From: Bacteroidales bacterium
GTDB lineage: Bacteria; Bacteroidota; Bacteroidia; Bacteroidales; F082
Length of the DNA: 53,151 nucleotides
Reading direction: 5' to 3'
Assembly: GCA_030690365.1 (NCBI GenBank)
Contig: JAUYGX010000136.1
Span: 1 to 53,151 of the forward strand
The translations under genes were made by a program, and so were the position numbers. Shown here piece after piece: positions 43,412 to 52,275 of this stretch (its first letter is position 1; the number at the start of each line of letters is the position of its first letter). The notes beneath the pieces were generated by a model, which was not told the origin of the DNA, made no database searches, and saw nothing but the letters and a program-made list of their open reading frames with translations.

Positions 43412-45364
43412 ATGTGTCAGGAACATCATAATAACCATCAGCAAGTGCTTATCGACAGACTTCAGAAGGATATTCCTCAAGATATTCAGTTGGATAAGGC
43501 CACATTTTCGTTGAAATATACCAGAAATAAAATCGACAAACCAGTGATTTTTATTGGTGCAGGAACCTGCGGTTTGGGTGCCGGAGCAGCTAAAACCCTG
43601 GCCGCAGTCAAACAATATCTTCTGGATAACAAACTGGAAGCAGACATTGTAGAAGTCGGCTGTATTGGCTTGTGCTCTGCCGAACCACTTTTGGATGTGC
43701 AGCTTCCCGGTTATAACCGGATATCGTTTCAACACGTAGCCGGAGATAAAGTGGAAGATTTGTTAAAATCAGTTTTTCAGTTGGAAATCCCTGCTGAAGC
43801 CGAAATCCTGGGTCAGTTTCCTTCGGATGCAAACCGCGTCTGGGAAGGCATTCCCACCCTGATGGAGCATCCGTTTTTTGCTGCTCAAACCCGCGTGGTG
43901 CTGAAAAATTGTGGGATTGTAAATCCGGTGAGCATCGAAGAATACCTGGCTTTTGGCGGATACGGTCACTATCTTGATTTGATAAAAAATTACAAACCGC
44001 TCGAAGTGTGCGACCTGGTCGAACAAAGCGGATTGCGTGGCCGTGGCGGCGGTGGTTTTCCTACCGGGAAAAAATGGAAGTTTGCCTACAATACCGTTGC
44101 CGATCAAAAGTACCTGATTTGCAATGCCGATGAAGGCGATCCCGGTGCCTTTATGGATCGTGCCGTTATCGAAGGTGATCCGCACCGCCTGCTCGAAGGC
44201 ATGGCCATTGCAGCATATGGAATAGGCGCTACCAAGGGATATGTGTATATCCGTGCCGAGTATCCGCTTGCCATCAAGCGTTTAAACATTGCACTTGATC
44301 AAGCCCGAAAGTTGGGCGTTTTGGGTAAAAATATTTTCGGGACGGGCGTAGATTTCGACATCAAAGTCAAAATGGGAGCCGGCGCCTTTGTTTGTGGTGA
44401 AGAAACCGCACTGATCAACTCTATCGAAGGAAAAAGGGGTATGCCGCGTCCACGTCCACCATTTCCTGCTGTTAGCGGTTTGTTTGGCAAACCTACGGTG
44501 ATCAACAATGTAGAAACCTTGTCGTCGTTGCCCGAAATTTTTGCCGGCGGCATCGAAAAATACAGATCCATTGGCACCGAAAGCAGCAAAGGCACCAAGG
44601 TATTTGCCCTTTCGGGGAAAGTTAGATTAACAGGACTGGTGGAAGTGCCTATGGGAACCACCATCCGTGAGGTAATTTTTGGCATCGCCGGAGGTATCCC
44701 CAATGGTAAAAAATTCAAATCCGTACAAATAGGAGGCCCATCAGGTGGATGTATTACCGAAGCCAACCTGGATATTCATATAGAATATGAATCATTGCTT
44801 AAAATTGGTGCCATGATGGGTTCCGGTGGACTGGTGGTGATGGATGAAGATACCTGCATGGTGGATGTAGCCAAGTTTTTTATGGATTTTATCCAACGTG
44901 AAAGTTGCGGAAAATGCATCCCTTGCCGGGAAGGAACCAAACGGATGCTCGAAATTCTGGAGAGCATTACCCATAAACCAACCGATGGTTCGCATTACGA
45001 AGCCCTCGAACGCTTTAAAGGTATCATGCAACTTGAAAAGCTGGGCAAAGTTATCAAAGAAACTTCATTGTGTGGTTTGGGACAATCGGCTCCAAACCCT
45101 GTGCTCAGTACATTAAAATGGTTCAGGCATGAATATGAAGAGCATATTTTCGATCGTAAATGTCCGGCCAACGTATGTACCGAGCTGCGCACCTTTAAAA
45201 TTGACGTGGATAAATGTACAGGTTGTACAGTTTGTTCAAAGAAATGTCCCACCAATGCCATTATAGGCACCCGGAAATCACCCCATTTCATCGTGGATGA
45301 GAAGTGTATTTCGTGCGGTTCCTGTTTCGAGGTATGTAAATTTGACGCAATCCTGATTTCATAA
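43412..45364 (+). CDS. hydB: [FeFe]-hydrogenase subunit HydB (NuoF-like diaphorase)
   Basis: A 650-residue flavoprotein. In order: an N-terminal thioredoxin-like Fe-S domain (GTCGLGAGA and VGCIGLCSAEPLLDV), an FMN/NAD(P)H-binding NuoF core (GLRGRGGGGFPTGKKW, NADEGDPGAFMDR, GAGAFVCGEETALINSIEGK), a [4Fe-4S] site (SCGKCIPCREGTKR with SLCGLGQ), and a C-terminal two-cluster ferredoxin domain (CTGCTVCSKKCP and CISCGSCFEVC). This is the HydB/HndC architecture of NAD(P)-linked and electron-bifurcating hydrogenases; flavin-based bifurcation is likely from family knowledge but unproven here. It is coupled to hydC (3 bp) and hydA (18 bp). Confidence 0.95.
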   Translation: MCQEHHNNHQQVLIDRLQKDIPQDIQLDKATFSLKYTRNKIDKPVIFIGAGTCGLGAGAAKTLAAVKQYLLDNKLEADIVEVGCIGLCSAEPLLDVQLPGYNRISFQHVAGDKVEDLLKSVFQLEIPAEAEILGQFPSDANRVWEGIPTLMEHPFFAAQTRVVLKNCGIVNPVSIEEYLAFGGYGHYLDLIKNYKPLEVCDLVEQSGLRGRGGGGFPTGKKWKFAYNTVADQKYLICNADEGDPGAFMDRAVIEGDPHRLLEGMAIAAYGIGATKGYVYIRAEYPLAIKRLNIALDQARKLGVLGKNIFGTGVDFDIKVKMGAGAFVCGEETALINSIEGKRGMPRPRPPFPAVSGLFGKPTVINNVETLSSLPEIFAGGIEKYRSIGTESSKGTKVFALSGKVRLTGLVEVPMGTTIREVIFGIAGGIPNGKKFKSVQIGGPSGGCITEANLDIHIEYESLLKIGAMMGSGGLVVMDEDTCMVDVAKFFMDFIQRESCGKCIPCREGTKRMLEILESITHKPTDGSHYEALERFKGIMQLEKLGKVIKETSLCGLGQSAPNPVLSTLKWFRHEYEEHIFDRKCPANVCTELRTFKIDVDKCTGCTVCSKKCPTNAIIGTRKSPHFIVDEKCISCGSCFEVCKFDAILIS

Positions 45365-45382
45365 CAAATAAATGAGTTCAAA

Positions 45383-47107
45383 ATGGATTTTACCATCAAT
45401 ATCAATAACAAATCACTTGTAGCTTCCAAAGGAGAAACCATTCTTGAGGTGATGAACCGAAACGGGATCAGGGTTCCAACCCTTTGTCATATAAAGGATG
45501 CTTTGCCCACCGGGGCTTGCCGGATGTGCGTGGTGGAGGACAATAAAACCGGAAAACTAATAACTTCGTGTTCGTTTCCGGCTGAACCGGGAATGAGTAT
45601 CCTCACCCATTCGCCACGTGTAGTGGAATCGCGCAAAACGATCATCGAATTGCTTTTGTCGAATCACCCCGACGATTGTTTGTATTGCGTTCGCAATAAG
45701 AACTGCGAGTTGCAGGACCTGAGCAGCGAACTGCATGTTACCGAACGCCGCATCCGCGGAATTAAAAACAAAGCCAACCTTGATTTGTCGAGTGCCAGCA
45801 TTGTGCGCGATCCCGAAAAATGTATTCTCTGCGGTCGTTGCGTTTATGTGTGTGAAGAGGTGATGGGCGTGGCCTGCATCGACTTTATCAACCGGGGAAA
45901 CAAATCAATTATAGGTACTGCTTTTCATCAGGGATTAAATACCTCCAGTTGTATCAACTGCGGACAATGCATCATGGTTTGTCCCACTGGGGCACTCACC
46001 GAGAAAAACCACTTCGCTCAAATTCAGGAAGCACTCAACAACCCTTCAAAACGTGTGGTGGTGCAATATGCACCGTCCATTACAGTTTCTATGGCCGAAG
46101 AACTCGGCATGGAACCGGGAGTGGACATCAATGGTATTCTGAATGCAGCCCTTCGTAAAGTAGGATTTGACCATATTTTTGATTCTTCTTTTTCTGCCGA
46201 TTTAACCATTATGGAAGAGTCTGCCGAGCTCATTCACCGCATTCAAAACGACGGTGTGTTGCCTATGATTACCAGTTGCTGTCCGGGTTGGGTGAAATAT
46301 GCTGAGGAGTTTGCCCCGGATTTTATCCCCAACCTGTCGTCATGTAAATCGCCACAGCAAATGATGGGGGCCATCATCAAAAGCCATTTCGCTGCACAGG
46401 AGAACCTGAGACCGGAGGAAATTTATTCTGTATCTATCATGCCTTGTACAGCTAAAAAGTTTGAAGCACAGCGCGAAGAAATGACACGCGAAGGTATCTC
46501 GGATGTGGATGCTGTTCTTACAACCCGCGAATTAGCCAGGTTTCTCAAACTATTCGGGGTGGATATGTTCAATATTAAACCCGAACTGGTTGATTCTCCA
46601 CTGGGATTTCGCAGTACAGCCGGTAAGCTGTTTGGTGCTTCGGGTGGCGTAATGGAAGCGGCTATTCGTACCGCCTATCGTACCCTTACTGGAAAGGAAA
46701 TGGTCGAATTTCAGGTGCCTGCCCTTCGTGGATTTGAAGGCAGAAAAGAGACCAAAATCAACATCAACGGACTTGAGTTGGGTGTGGCCGTTGTCAACGG
46801 GATGACCAATGCCAAAAAACTTCTGGATGAAATCCGGGCCGGTAAAAATGATGTTCATTTTATCGAAATCATGGCCTGTCCCGGTGGATGTATCGGTGGT
46901 GGCGGTCAACATATCGGGACGAGTGATGAACAACTTCGTACCCGAATGCAAACACTCTACCGCATCGACGAAACCGAACGCATCAAAGTATCGCATAAAA
47001 ACCCTGAAATTGTTGAACTCTATAAAGAATTTTTAGGGAAACCACTAGGCCATAAAAGTCATGAATTGCTGCATACACATTACCATCAACGCGAGGTAGT
47101 TAAATAA
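45383..47107 (+). CDS. hydA: [FeFe]-hydrogenase catalytic subunit HydA
   Basis: A 574-residue catalytic subunit that interconverts H2 with protons and electrons at the H-cluster. Domains: an N-terminal plant-type [2Fe-2S] region, the His/Cys [4Fe-4S] site HPDDCLYCVRNKNC, a two-cluster ferredoxin (CILCGRCVYVC and CINCGQCIMVCP), then the H-domain with TSCCPGW (C299, C300), MPCTAKK (C355) and MACPGGCIGGGGQ (C499, C503). By coincidence these are the numbers used for Clostridium pasteurianum CpI. All catalytic residues in these motifs are intact, so the enzyme should be active. With hydC and hydB it forms a trimeric group A hydrogenase. Confidence 0.97.
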   Translation: MDFTININNKSLVASKGETILEVMNRNGIRVPTLCHIKDALPTGACRMCVVEDNKTGKLITSCSFPAEPGMSILTHSPRVVESRKTIIELLLSNHPDDCLYCVRNKNCELQDLSSELHVTERRIRGIKNKANLDLSSASIVRDPEKCILCGRCVYVCEEVMGVACIDFINRGNKSIIGTAFHQGLNTSSCINCGQCIMVCPTGALTEKNHFAQIQEALNNPSKRVVVQYAPSITVSMAEELGMEPGVDINGILNAALRKVGFDHIFDSSFSADLTIMEESAELIHRIQNDGVLPMITSCCPGWVKYAEEFAPDFIPNLSSCKSPQQMMGAIIKSHFAAQENLRPEEIYSVSIMPCTAKKFEAQREEMTREGISDVDAVLTTRELARFLKLFGVDMFNIKPELVDSPLGFRSTAGKLFGASGGVMEAAIRTAYRTLTGKEMVEFQVPALRGFEGRKETKININGLELGVAVVNGMTNAKKLLDEIRAGKNDVHFIEIMACPGGCIGGGGQHIGTSDEQLRTRMQTLYRIDETERIKVSHKNPEIVELYKEFLGKPLGHKSHELLHTHYHQREVVK

Positions 47108-47212
47108 TATAAGGTAAGGCTGCCGGGGAGCAGGATATTGGGATTTATTTTTGGTTAATGAATTGTACACTTAGGGTTTCCCGGTTAGCTTTTACCTACT
47201 AAAACAAAAACG

Positions 47213-49204
47213 ATGACACACGTAACTAGAAATCGACTGGTTTATACTGTAAAAGACAAATGCAGGGTCTGTTTTACGTGTGTGCGCGAATGTCCGGTAA
47301 AAGCCATCAAAATTATTAATGGTCAGGCCGATGTAGTGGGCGAACGTTGTATTGCCTGTGGAAATTGTGTAAATGTTTGCAGCCAGGGAGCCAAAGCATT
47401 CTTTGAAATGAAGGATGCCGTAAGCGATCTTCTGGCTTCCGGTGCACAGGTGATTGCAGCGGTGGCTCCTAGTTTCCCGGCTGAATTTACCGAATACGAC
47501 GATTATCGGATTTTTGTCGGAATGCTCAAACGATTAGGCTTTTACAAAGTTGTTGAAGTATCGTTTGGAGCTGACATGGTGGCTCTGGAGTACAATAAAT
47601 TAACTCAGGAAAACAAATTATCTGAGGGATATATTTCTTCCGATTGCCCCGCAGTGGTGGCCTATATCGAGCAACACCACCCAAAACTGATTGGCAGCCT
47701 GGCACCTATTGTCTCTCCCATGGTGGCCATTGCACGCATCATTAAAAAGCTGCATGGTGCCGATTCGAAAGTGGTGTTTATTGGTCCCTGTATTGCGAAA
47801 AAAGCAGAAAGTACCGAAATCGAGGAATCCATTACTTTTACCGAATTGCGTGATTTGTTCAACCAGGCAGGCCTCATCCCCACCTCCATCAAACCTGTTG
47901 ATTTCGATCCTCCACATGCGGCCAAAGGAGCCGGCTTTCCAATCAGTCATGGTTTGCTCAATACCATGGGTAAATTTTCGGATGTAACCGATTGTTCGGT
48001 GATTGTTACCGATGGTAAGAACAACTTCAAAGACGCCATCAAGGAGTTTGAAAAGGGAAACCTGAAAGGAAAACACCTGGAGCTTTTGTGCTGTGAAGGT
48101 TGTATTATGGGACCAGGCATGTCGAAAGGGGGAAGCCGCTTTCGGCGCCGCAGTATTATCAGCCAGTATGTTTCCGATAAGCTCACCAGGCTGGACACCA
48201 AAGAGTGGTATGCCCGGGTGGAAGAGTTTAAAGAGGTGGATTTCTCACGCAAATTCACTGCATCCGAACAGGTCATGCAGTTGCCCAATGAAAATGAAAT
48301 TTCACGCGTGCTGAAATCTTTGGGGAAATTCGATCCGGCAGATCACCTTAATTGTGGGGCCTGTGGTTACGACAGTTGCCGTGAACATGCCATTGCCATT
48401 CTCAATGGATTGGCCGAAAGCGAAATGTGCTTGCCCTACACCATCGAAAAAATGCACAGTACCATCGCCGACCTCAACGAAAGCAACGAAAAACTCGCCA
48501 ATGCCCGACAGGCTTTGCGCCAATCCGAAAAACTGGCTAACATGGGCCAGTTGTCAGCGGGCATTGCCCATGAGTTGAACAATCCGCTTGGAGTGATTAC
48601 CATGTACAGCAATATTTTAAAGGATGAAATGGCTGAGGATGACCCCATGTCAAAAGACCTTACACTGATAGTGGAACAGGCCGAGCGTTGTAAAAACATC
48701 GTGGGAGGTTTGTTGAATTTTGCCCGAAAAAGCCAGGTGAACCTCCTGGATACCAATATGGTTGAGTTTTGTGAACACAGTCTTGATTCGGTAATAAAAC
48801 CCGCCAGTGTTCAAATCAAATTTGAATCTGATGTGGAAAATCCGATGGCCATGATCGACCGCGACCAGTTTATGCAGGTACTCACCAATCTTGAAAAAAA
48901 CGCCGTGGAAGCCATGCCGGATGGCGGTACATTAACGGTTATACTCGAAGACAACGAAAATGAAGTAAAAATTACTATCGCCGACACTGGAATGGGCATC
49001 GCGCCCGAAAATATGGAAAAAATATTTACTCCGTTCTTCACCACCAAAGTTATTGGAAAAGGTACCGGCATGGGATTGCCACTGGTATACGGAATTGTGA
49101 AAATGCACAAGGGACAAATAAAAGTGAAGTCGGTGACGGATGCCACACAGGGTCCGCGAGGAACCAAATTTAAAATAGTATTGCCACGTAAACCTTTGAA
49201 TTAG
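47213..49204 (+). CDS. Hydrogenase-like H-domain sensor fused to histidine kinase
   Basis: A 663-residue fusion protein. Residues 17-56 hold a two-cluster ferredoxin (C17, 20, 23, 27 and C46, 49, 52, 56). Residues about 75-330 are an [FeFe]-hydrogenase H-domain with SSDCPAVV (C145), GPCIAKK (C193, K196) and LLCCEGCIMGPG (C293, C297). These match the four cubane-ligand cysteines of HydA, but the proton-shuttle Cys is replaced by D144. Residues 381-406 form an extra cluster motif, Cx2Cx4Cx16C, as described for sensory-type hydrogenases. A short coiled coil leads to a HisKA domain with H453 in IAHELNNP and an HATPase with LEKNAVEAM and GTGMGLPLVYGIV. The protein lacks membrane helices. It is probably an H2- or redox-responsive cytoplasmic kinase controlling the locus. 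Confidence 0.93.
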   Translation: MTHVTRNRLVYTVKDKCRVCFTCVRECPVKAIKIINGQADVVGERCIACGNCVNVCSQGAKAFFEMKDAVSDLLASGAQVIAAVAPSFPAEFTEYDDYRIFVGMLKRLGFYKVVEVSFGADMVALEYNKLTQENKLSEGYISSDCPAVVAYIEQHHPKLIGSLAPIVSPMVAIARIIKKLHGADSKVVFIGPCIAKKAESTEIEESITFTELRDLFNQAGLIPTSIKPVDFDPPHAAKGAGFPISHGLLNTMGKFSDVTDCSVIVTDGKNNFKDAIKEFEKGNLKGKHLELLCCEGCIMGPGMSKGGSRFRRRSIISQYVSDKLTRLDTKEWYARVEEFKEVDFSRKFTASEQVMQLPNENEISRVLKSLGKFDPADHLNCGACGYDSCREHAIAILNGLAESEMCLPYTIEKMHSTIADLNESNEKLANARQALRQSEKLANMGQLSAGIAHELNNPLGVITMYSNILKDEMAEDDPMSKDLTLIVEQAERCKNIVGGLLNFARKSQVNLLDTNMVEFCEHSLDSVIKPASVQIKFESDVENPMAMIDRDQFMQVLTNLEKNAVEAMPDGGTLTVILEDNENEVKITIADTGMGIAPENMEKIFTPFFTTKVIGKGTGMGLPLVYGIVKMHKGQIKVKSVTDATQGPRGTKFKIVLPRKPLN

Positions 49205-49225
49205 AAATTTTTAAATAAACGTATC

Positions 49226-49621
49226 ATGTCCGATATAAAAAAACTTGTACTGATTGTAGATGATGATCATGATTACCTGGAACAAATGAAATTGCAGGTT
49301 GAGCTGTTTGGTTTTCAAACCATCACGGCTTCCAGCAGAAGCGAAGGGGAGAAAATGTTAAGCACTACCAGGCCCGATCTGGCCATCTTCGACCTCATGA
49401 TGGAAACCCAGGACAGCGGTTTCGTACTGGCCTATAAAGCCAAAATGATGTATCCTGATATGCCGGTAATCATTGCTACAGCAGCTACCGCAGAAACCGG
49501 AATCACCTTTAAGGTGGAAACCGAAGAAGACAAAAACTGGATCAAGGCCGACCTGTACCTTGAAAAAGGTATCCGGGGCGATCAGTTGCACCGAGAAATC
49601 AATAAACTGCTTAAAATTTAA
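49226..49621 (+). CDS. Stand-alone receiver protein, hydrogenase locus
   Basis: A 131-residue receiver with D12-D14, phosphoacceptor D56 in LAIFDLMME, T85 in VIIATA and K114 in LYLEKGI, where Gly replaces the usual Pro after the Lys. A short extra loop (around residues 89-107, FKVETEEDKNWIKAD) enlarges the region between strands 4 and 5. It has no output domain. It begins 21 bp after the H-domain kinase gene, so it is the most direct candidate for that kinase's phosphate acceptor. Confidence 0.9.
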   Translation: MSDIKKLVLIVDDDHDYLEQMKLQVELFGFQTITASSRSEGEKMLSTTRPDLAIFDLMMETQDSGFVLAYKAKMMYPDMPVIIATAATAETGITFKVETEEDKNWIKADLYLEKGIRGDQLHREINKLLKI

Positions 49622-49693
49622 CCAGTTATAAATACAAACAAGCGGCAAACCTGTTGCGATTTTTGACACACGCTGATAAAATAACTCAAAGAC

Positions 49694-50812
49694 ATGGAAA
49701 AACTAAAAGTACTGATCGTTGACGATGAACCCGGCATCCGTTCGGGGATTGAAAGAATTTTACGTAACTACACCATCGGATTTCCTTTTTTGGATGAGGA
49801 TTTCTCCTACGAAATGATCGAGGCGGCCTCCGGAGAAGAAGCGCTCGACATCATCAACAAAGGCCATGTGGATATCATCCTGCTCGACAATAAACTTCCA
49901 GGAATTCAGGGAATTGAAGTACTCGAAGAAGTCAACAAAATGAAACTGGATGCGGCCGTGATGATGATTACCTCGTATGCATCGCTTGATATCGCCGTGA
50001 AGGCAACCAATTTTGGCGCTTTTAACTTCGTGCCTAAACCATTTACGCCTCAGGAACTTAAATCGGCCATCGAAAGCATCAGCAAGCATTTGTTCCTCAA
50101 GCGGATGACCAAACGCATGAACAAAGAAGGTAAACAAATCCGCTTCCAGTTTTTGTCGGTGCTTTCGCACGAACTCAAATCACCGCTAAATGCCATTGAA
50201 GGGTATCTGAAAATCATGCAGGATAAACAGGTGGGTGACAGCATCGACGATTACATGGCCATGATCGACCGCTCGCTTATACGCATCAAAGGCATGCGCG
50301 GATTGATTATGGATTTGCTTGATCTCACCAAGCTGGAATCCGGCAAAAAGAACCGCGAACTGAAGAAAATCGACCTGGCCGAAATAGCCAGACTGGCTAT
50401 TCATACCATCGAACCATTGGCCATACAACGAAATGTAAAAGTGCATTTCGATATGGATGAGGACCTGGTTTTTACCGCTGATACCGAAGAAATTGAAATC
50501 ATTTTCAACAACCTTCTGTCGAATGCAGTGAAATACAACAAAGAAAATGGTGAAATCCACTTCAATATCAAAAAGAAAAGCACTGCCATCGTGATAAAAG
50601 TTGAAGATACCGGTATTGGTATTTCAGAGGAAAACCTGTCCAGGTTGTTTCAGGAATTCACCCGTATAAAAACGGAAAAAACCAGGGACATTTCAGGTAG
50701 CGGACTGGGTTTGTCCATCATGAAAAAGCTGGTTGTTTTATATGGTGGCACTGTCGATGTGCAGAGTACACCCGATATTGGAACTACCTTCACGGTAACG
50801 TTACCACTATAA
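49694..50812 (+). CDS. Receiver-histidine kinase hybrid, hydrogenase locus
   Basis: A 372-residue cytoplasmic protein with the receiver first: acidic pocket D10/D11, D65 in IILLDNKLPG, T93 in MMITSYAS and K115 in FVPKPF. A HisKA domain (H159 in LSVLSHELKSPLNAIEGY) and an HATPase (NNLLSNAVKYN, VEDTGIGIS, GSGLGLSIMKKL) follow. It has no PAS, membrane or other sensor domain, so its kinase is presumably controlled by phosphorylation of its own receiver. This suggests a downstream step in a relay begun by the H-domain kinase. It precedes hydG by 17 bp. Confidence 0.92.
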   Translation: MEKLKVLIVDDEPGIRSGIERILRNYTIGFPFLDEDFSYEMIEAASGEEALDIINKGHVDIILLDNKLPGIQGIEVLEEVNKMKLDAAVMMITSYASLDIAVKATNFGAFNFVPKPFTPQELKSAIESISKHLFLKRMTKRMNKEGKQIRFQFLSVLSHELKSPLNAIEGYLKIMQDKQVGDSIDDYMAMIDRSLIRIKGMRGLIMDLLDLTKLESGKKNRELKKIDLAEIARLAIHTIEPLAIQRNVKVHFDMDEDLVFTADTEEIEIIFNNLLSNAVKYNKENGEIHFNIKKKSTAIVIKVEDTGIGISEENLSRLFQEFTRIKTEKTRDISGSGLGLSIMKKLVVLYGGTVDVQSTPDIGTTFTVTLPL

Positions 50813-50829
50813 TTACTTAGACGGACGTC

Positions 50830-52260
50830 ATGAAATTCTATCCTGAAAAATATAAAATCCCCGATCAACCCGACAAGCCTTTTTTGGATGCGGAAGAAAT
50901 TGAAACATTTCTCAACAATGCTGTTTCAACAAAAGAAGAGGTGGTGCGGATAATAGCCAGGTCGTTGGATAAAAACCGGCTTACATTGCCGGAGGTCGCT
51001 GTGCTGATCAACACCACCGATCCTGAATTGGTGGAACTGATTAAACAAGGTGCCAAAGAGCTGAAGAAAAAGGTGTACGGTAACCGGATTGTATTGTTTG
51101 CCCCGCTTTATGTTGGTAACCTCTGTGCCAACAACTGCAAGTATTGCGGGTTTAAAAGTTCCAATTCGGAGGCCATCAGAAAAACCCTGACCAACAAGGA
51201 GCTTGTCGACAATGTAACAGCCCTGGAACAGAACGGGCAGAAGCGATTGATTTTGGTGTATGGCGAACACAAAACTTACAGTCCGGAATTTATTGCCGAT
51301 AATGTAAAAACGGTGTATGGGGTTAAGACAGGAAATGGTGAGATCCGAAGGGTAAACATCAATGCCGCCCCACTGGATACCGAAGGGTTTAGGACGGTGA
51401 AAGAATCCGGAATCGGCACCTATCAGGTGTTTCAGGAAACTTACCACCCCGAAGCCTATACATGGTATCATCCCAGTGGCAAAAAGGCCGATTATAACTA
51501 TCGGTTAACCTCCCTCGACAGGGCACAGGAGGCAGGCCTGGATGATGTGGGCATTGGTGTACTTTTTGGTTTGTACGACTGGCGTTTTGAAGTCATGGGT
51601 TTGGTTCGGCATACCAACCACCTGGAAGCATGCTATAACGTTGGCCCTCATACCATTTCCTTCCCCCGTTTAACGGATGCTGCTGATTTTAAAGTCGATC
51701 CCCGGTACCGTGTTAATGATGAAGACTTTACAAAAATCATTGCCATCCTGAGATTGGCCGTGCCTTACACCGGGATGATCCTCACGGCACGCGAGCCAAA
51801 ACACATCCGCAACGAGGTGCTTCAGTATGGTTGTTCGCAGATTGATGCAGGAACCAAACTTGAGATGGGGGCTTATTCTGATAAAAACCAAAAAACACTC
51901 CAGAATTTAAACAAGGAACAGTTCCTTATCAACGACGAACGCTCGCTGGTTGAAGTGATTGATGAGCTGCTGGATACCGATTTCCTTCCTTCCTTTTGCA
52001 CCGCCTGCTACCGTTTAGGAAGAACCGGCGAGCATTTTATGGAGTTTTCAGTACCCGGATTTATCAAGCGGTTTTGCACACCAAACGCCATTTTAACCTT
52101 GTCGGAATACATCATGGATTATGCCGGTGAGGAAACAACAGCAAAGGGCTGGAAAGTGATTGAAAAAAATATCCGAGAACTCACTGATCCTAAGCTGGAA
52201 GCCGAAGTGCGACTCCGCATTGAGAAAATTAAGGCTGGTCAACGGGATTTGTATTTTTAA
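50830..52260 (+). CDS. hydG: [FeFe]-hydrogenase maturase HydG (radical SAM tyrosine lyase)
   Basis: A 476-residue radical-SAM enzyme that splits tyrosine to give the CO and CN ligands of the H-cluster. The SAM [4Fe-4S] motif is CANNCKYCGF (Cx3Cx2C). The second cluster motif near the C-terminus is FCTACYRLGRTGEHF followed by RFCTPNA, giving Cx2Cx22C, which distinguishes HydG from its relative ThiH. Length is normal. It lies between the receiver-kinase and hydF, with 15-17 bp gaps on both sides. Confidence 0.97.
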   Translation: MKFYPEKYKIPDQPDKPFLDAEEIETFLNNAVSTKEEVVRIIARSLDKNRLTLPEVAVLINTTDPELVELIKQGAKELKKKVYGNRIVLFAPLYVGNLCANNCKYCGFKSSNSEAIRKTLTNKELVDNVTALEQNGQKRLILVYGEHKTYSPEFIADNVKTVYGVKTGNGEIRRVNINAAPLDTEGFRTVKESGIGTYQVFQETYHPEAYTWYHPSGKKADYNYRLTSLDRAQEAGLDDVGIGVLFGLYDWRFEVMGLVRHTNHLEACYNVGPHTISFPRLTDAADFKVDPRYRVNDEDFTKIIAILRLAVPYTGMILTAREPKHIRNEVLQYGCSQIDAGTKLEMGAYSDKNQKTLQNLNKEQFLINDERSLVEVIDELLDTDFLPSFCTACYRLGRTGEHFMEFSVPGFIKRFCTPNAILTLSEYIMDYAGEETTAKGWKVIEKNIRELTDPKLEAEVRLRIEKIKAGQRDLYF

Positions 52261-52275
52261 TTAAGCTTAAAAGTC

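Noticed and set aside
42947-45364. NuoE/NuoF of respiratory complex I
   Set aside because: The following gene is HydA and HydB has the C-terminal two-cluster ferredoxin extension typical of hydrogenase diaphorase subunits; no other nuo genes are present.
47213-49204. Second active hydrogenase
   Set aside because: The proton-shuttle Cys is Asp and a histidine kinase is fused to the C-terminus, so a sensor role is more likely than bulk catalysis.
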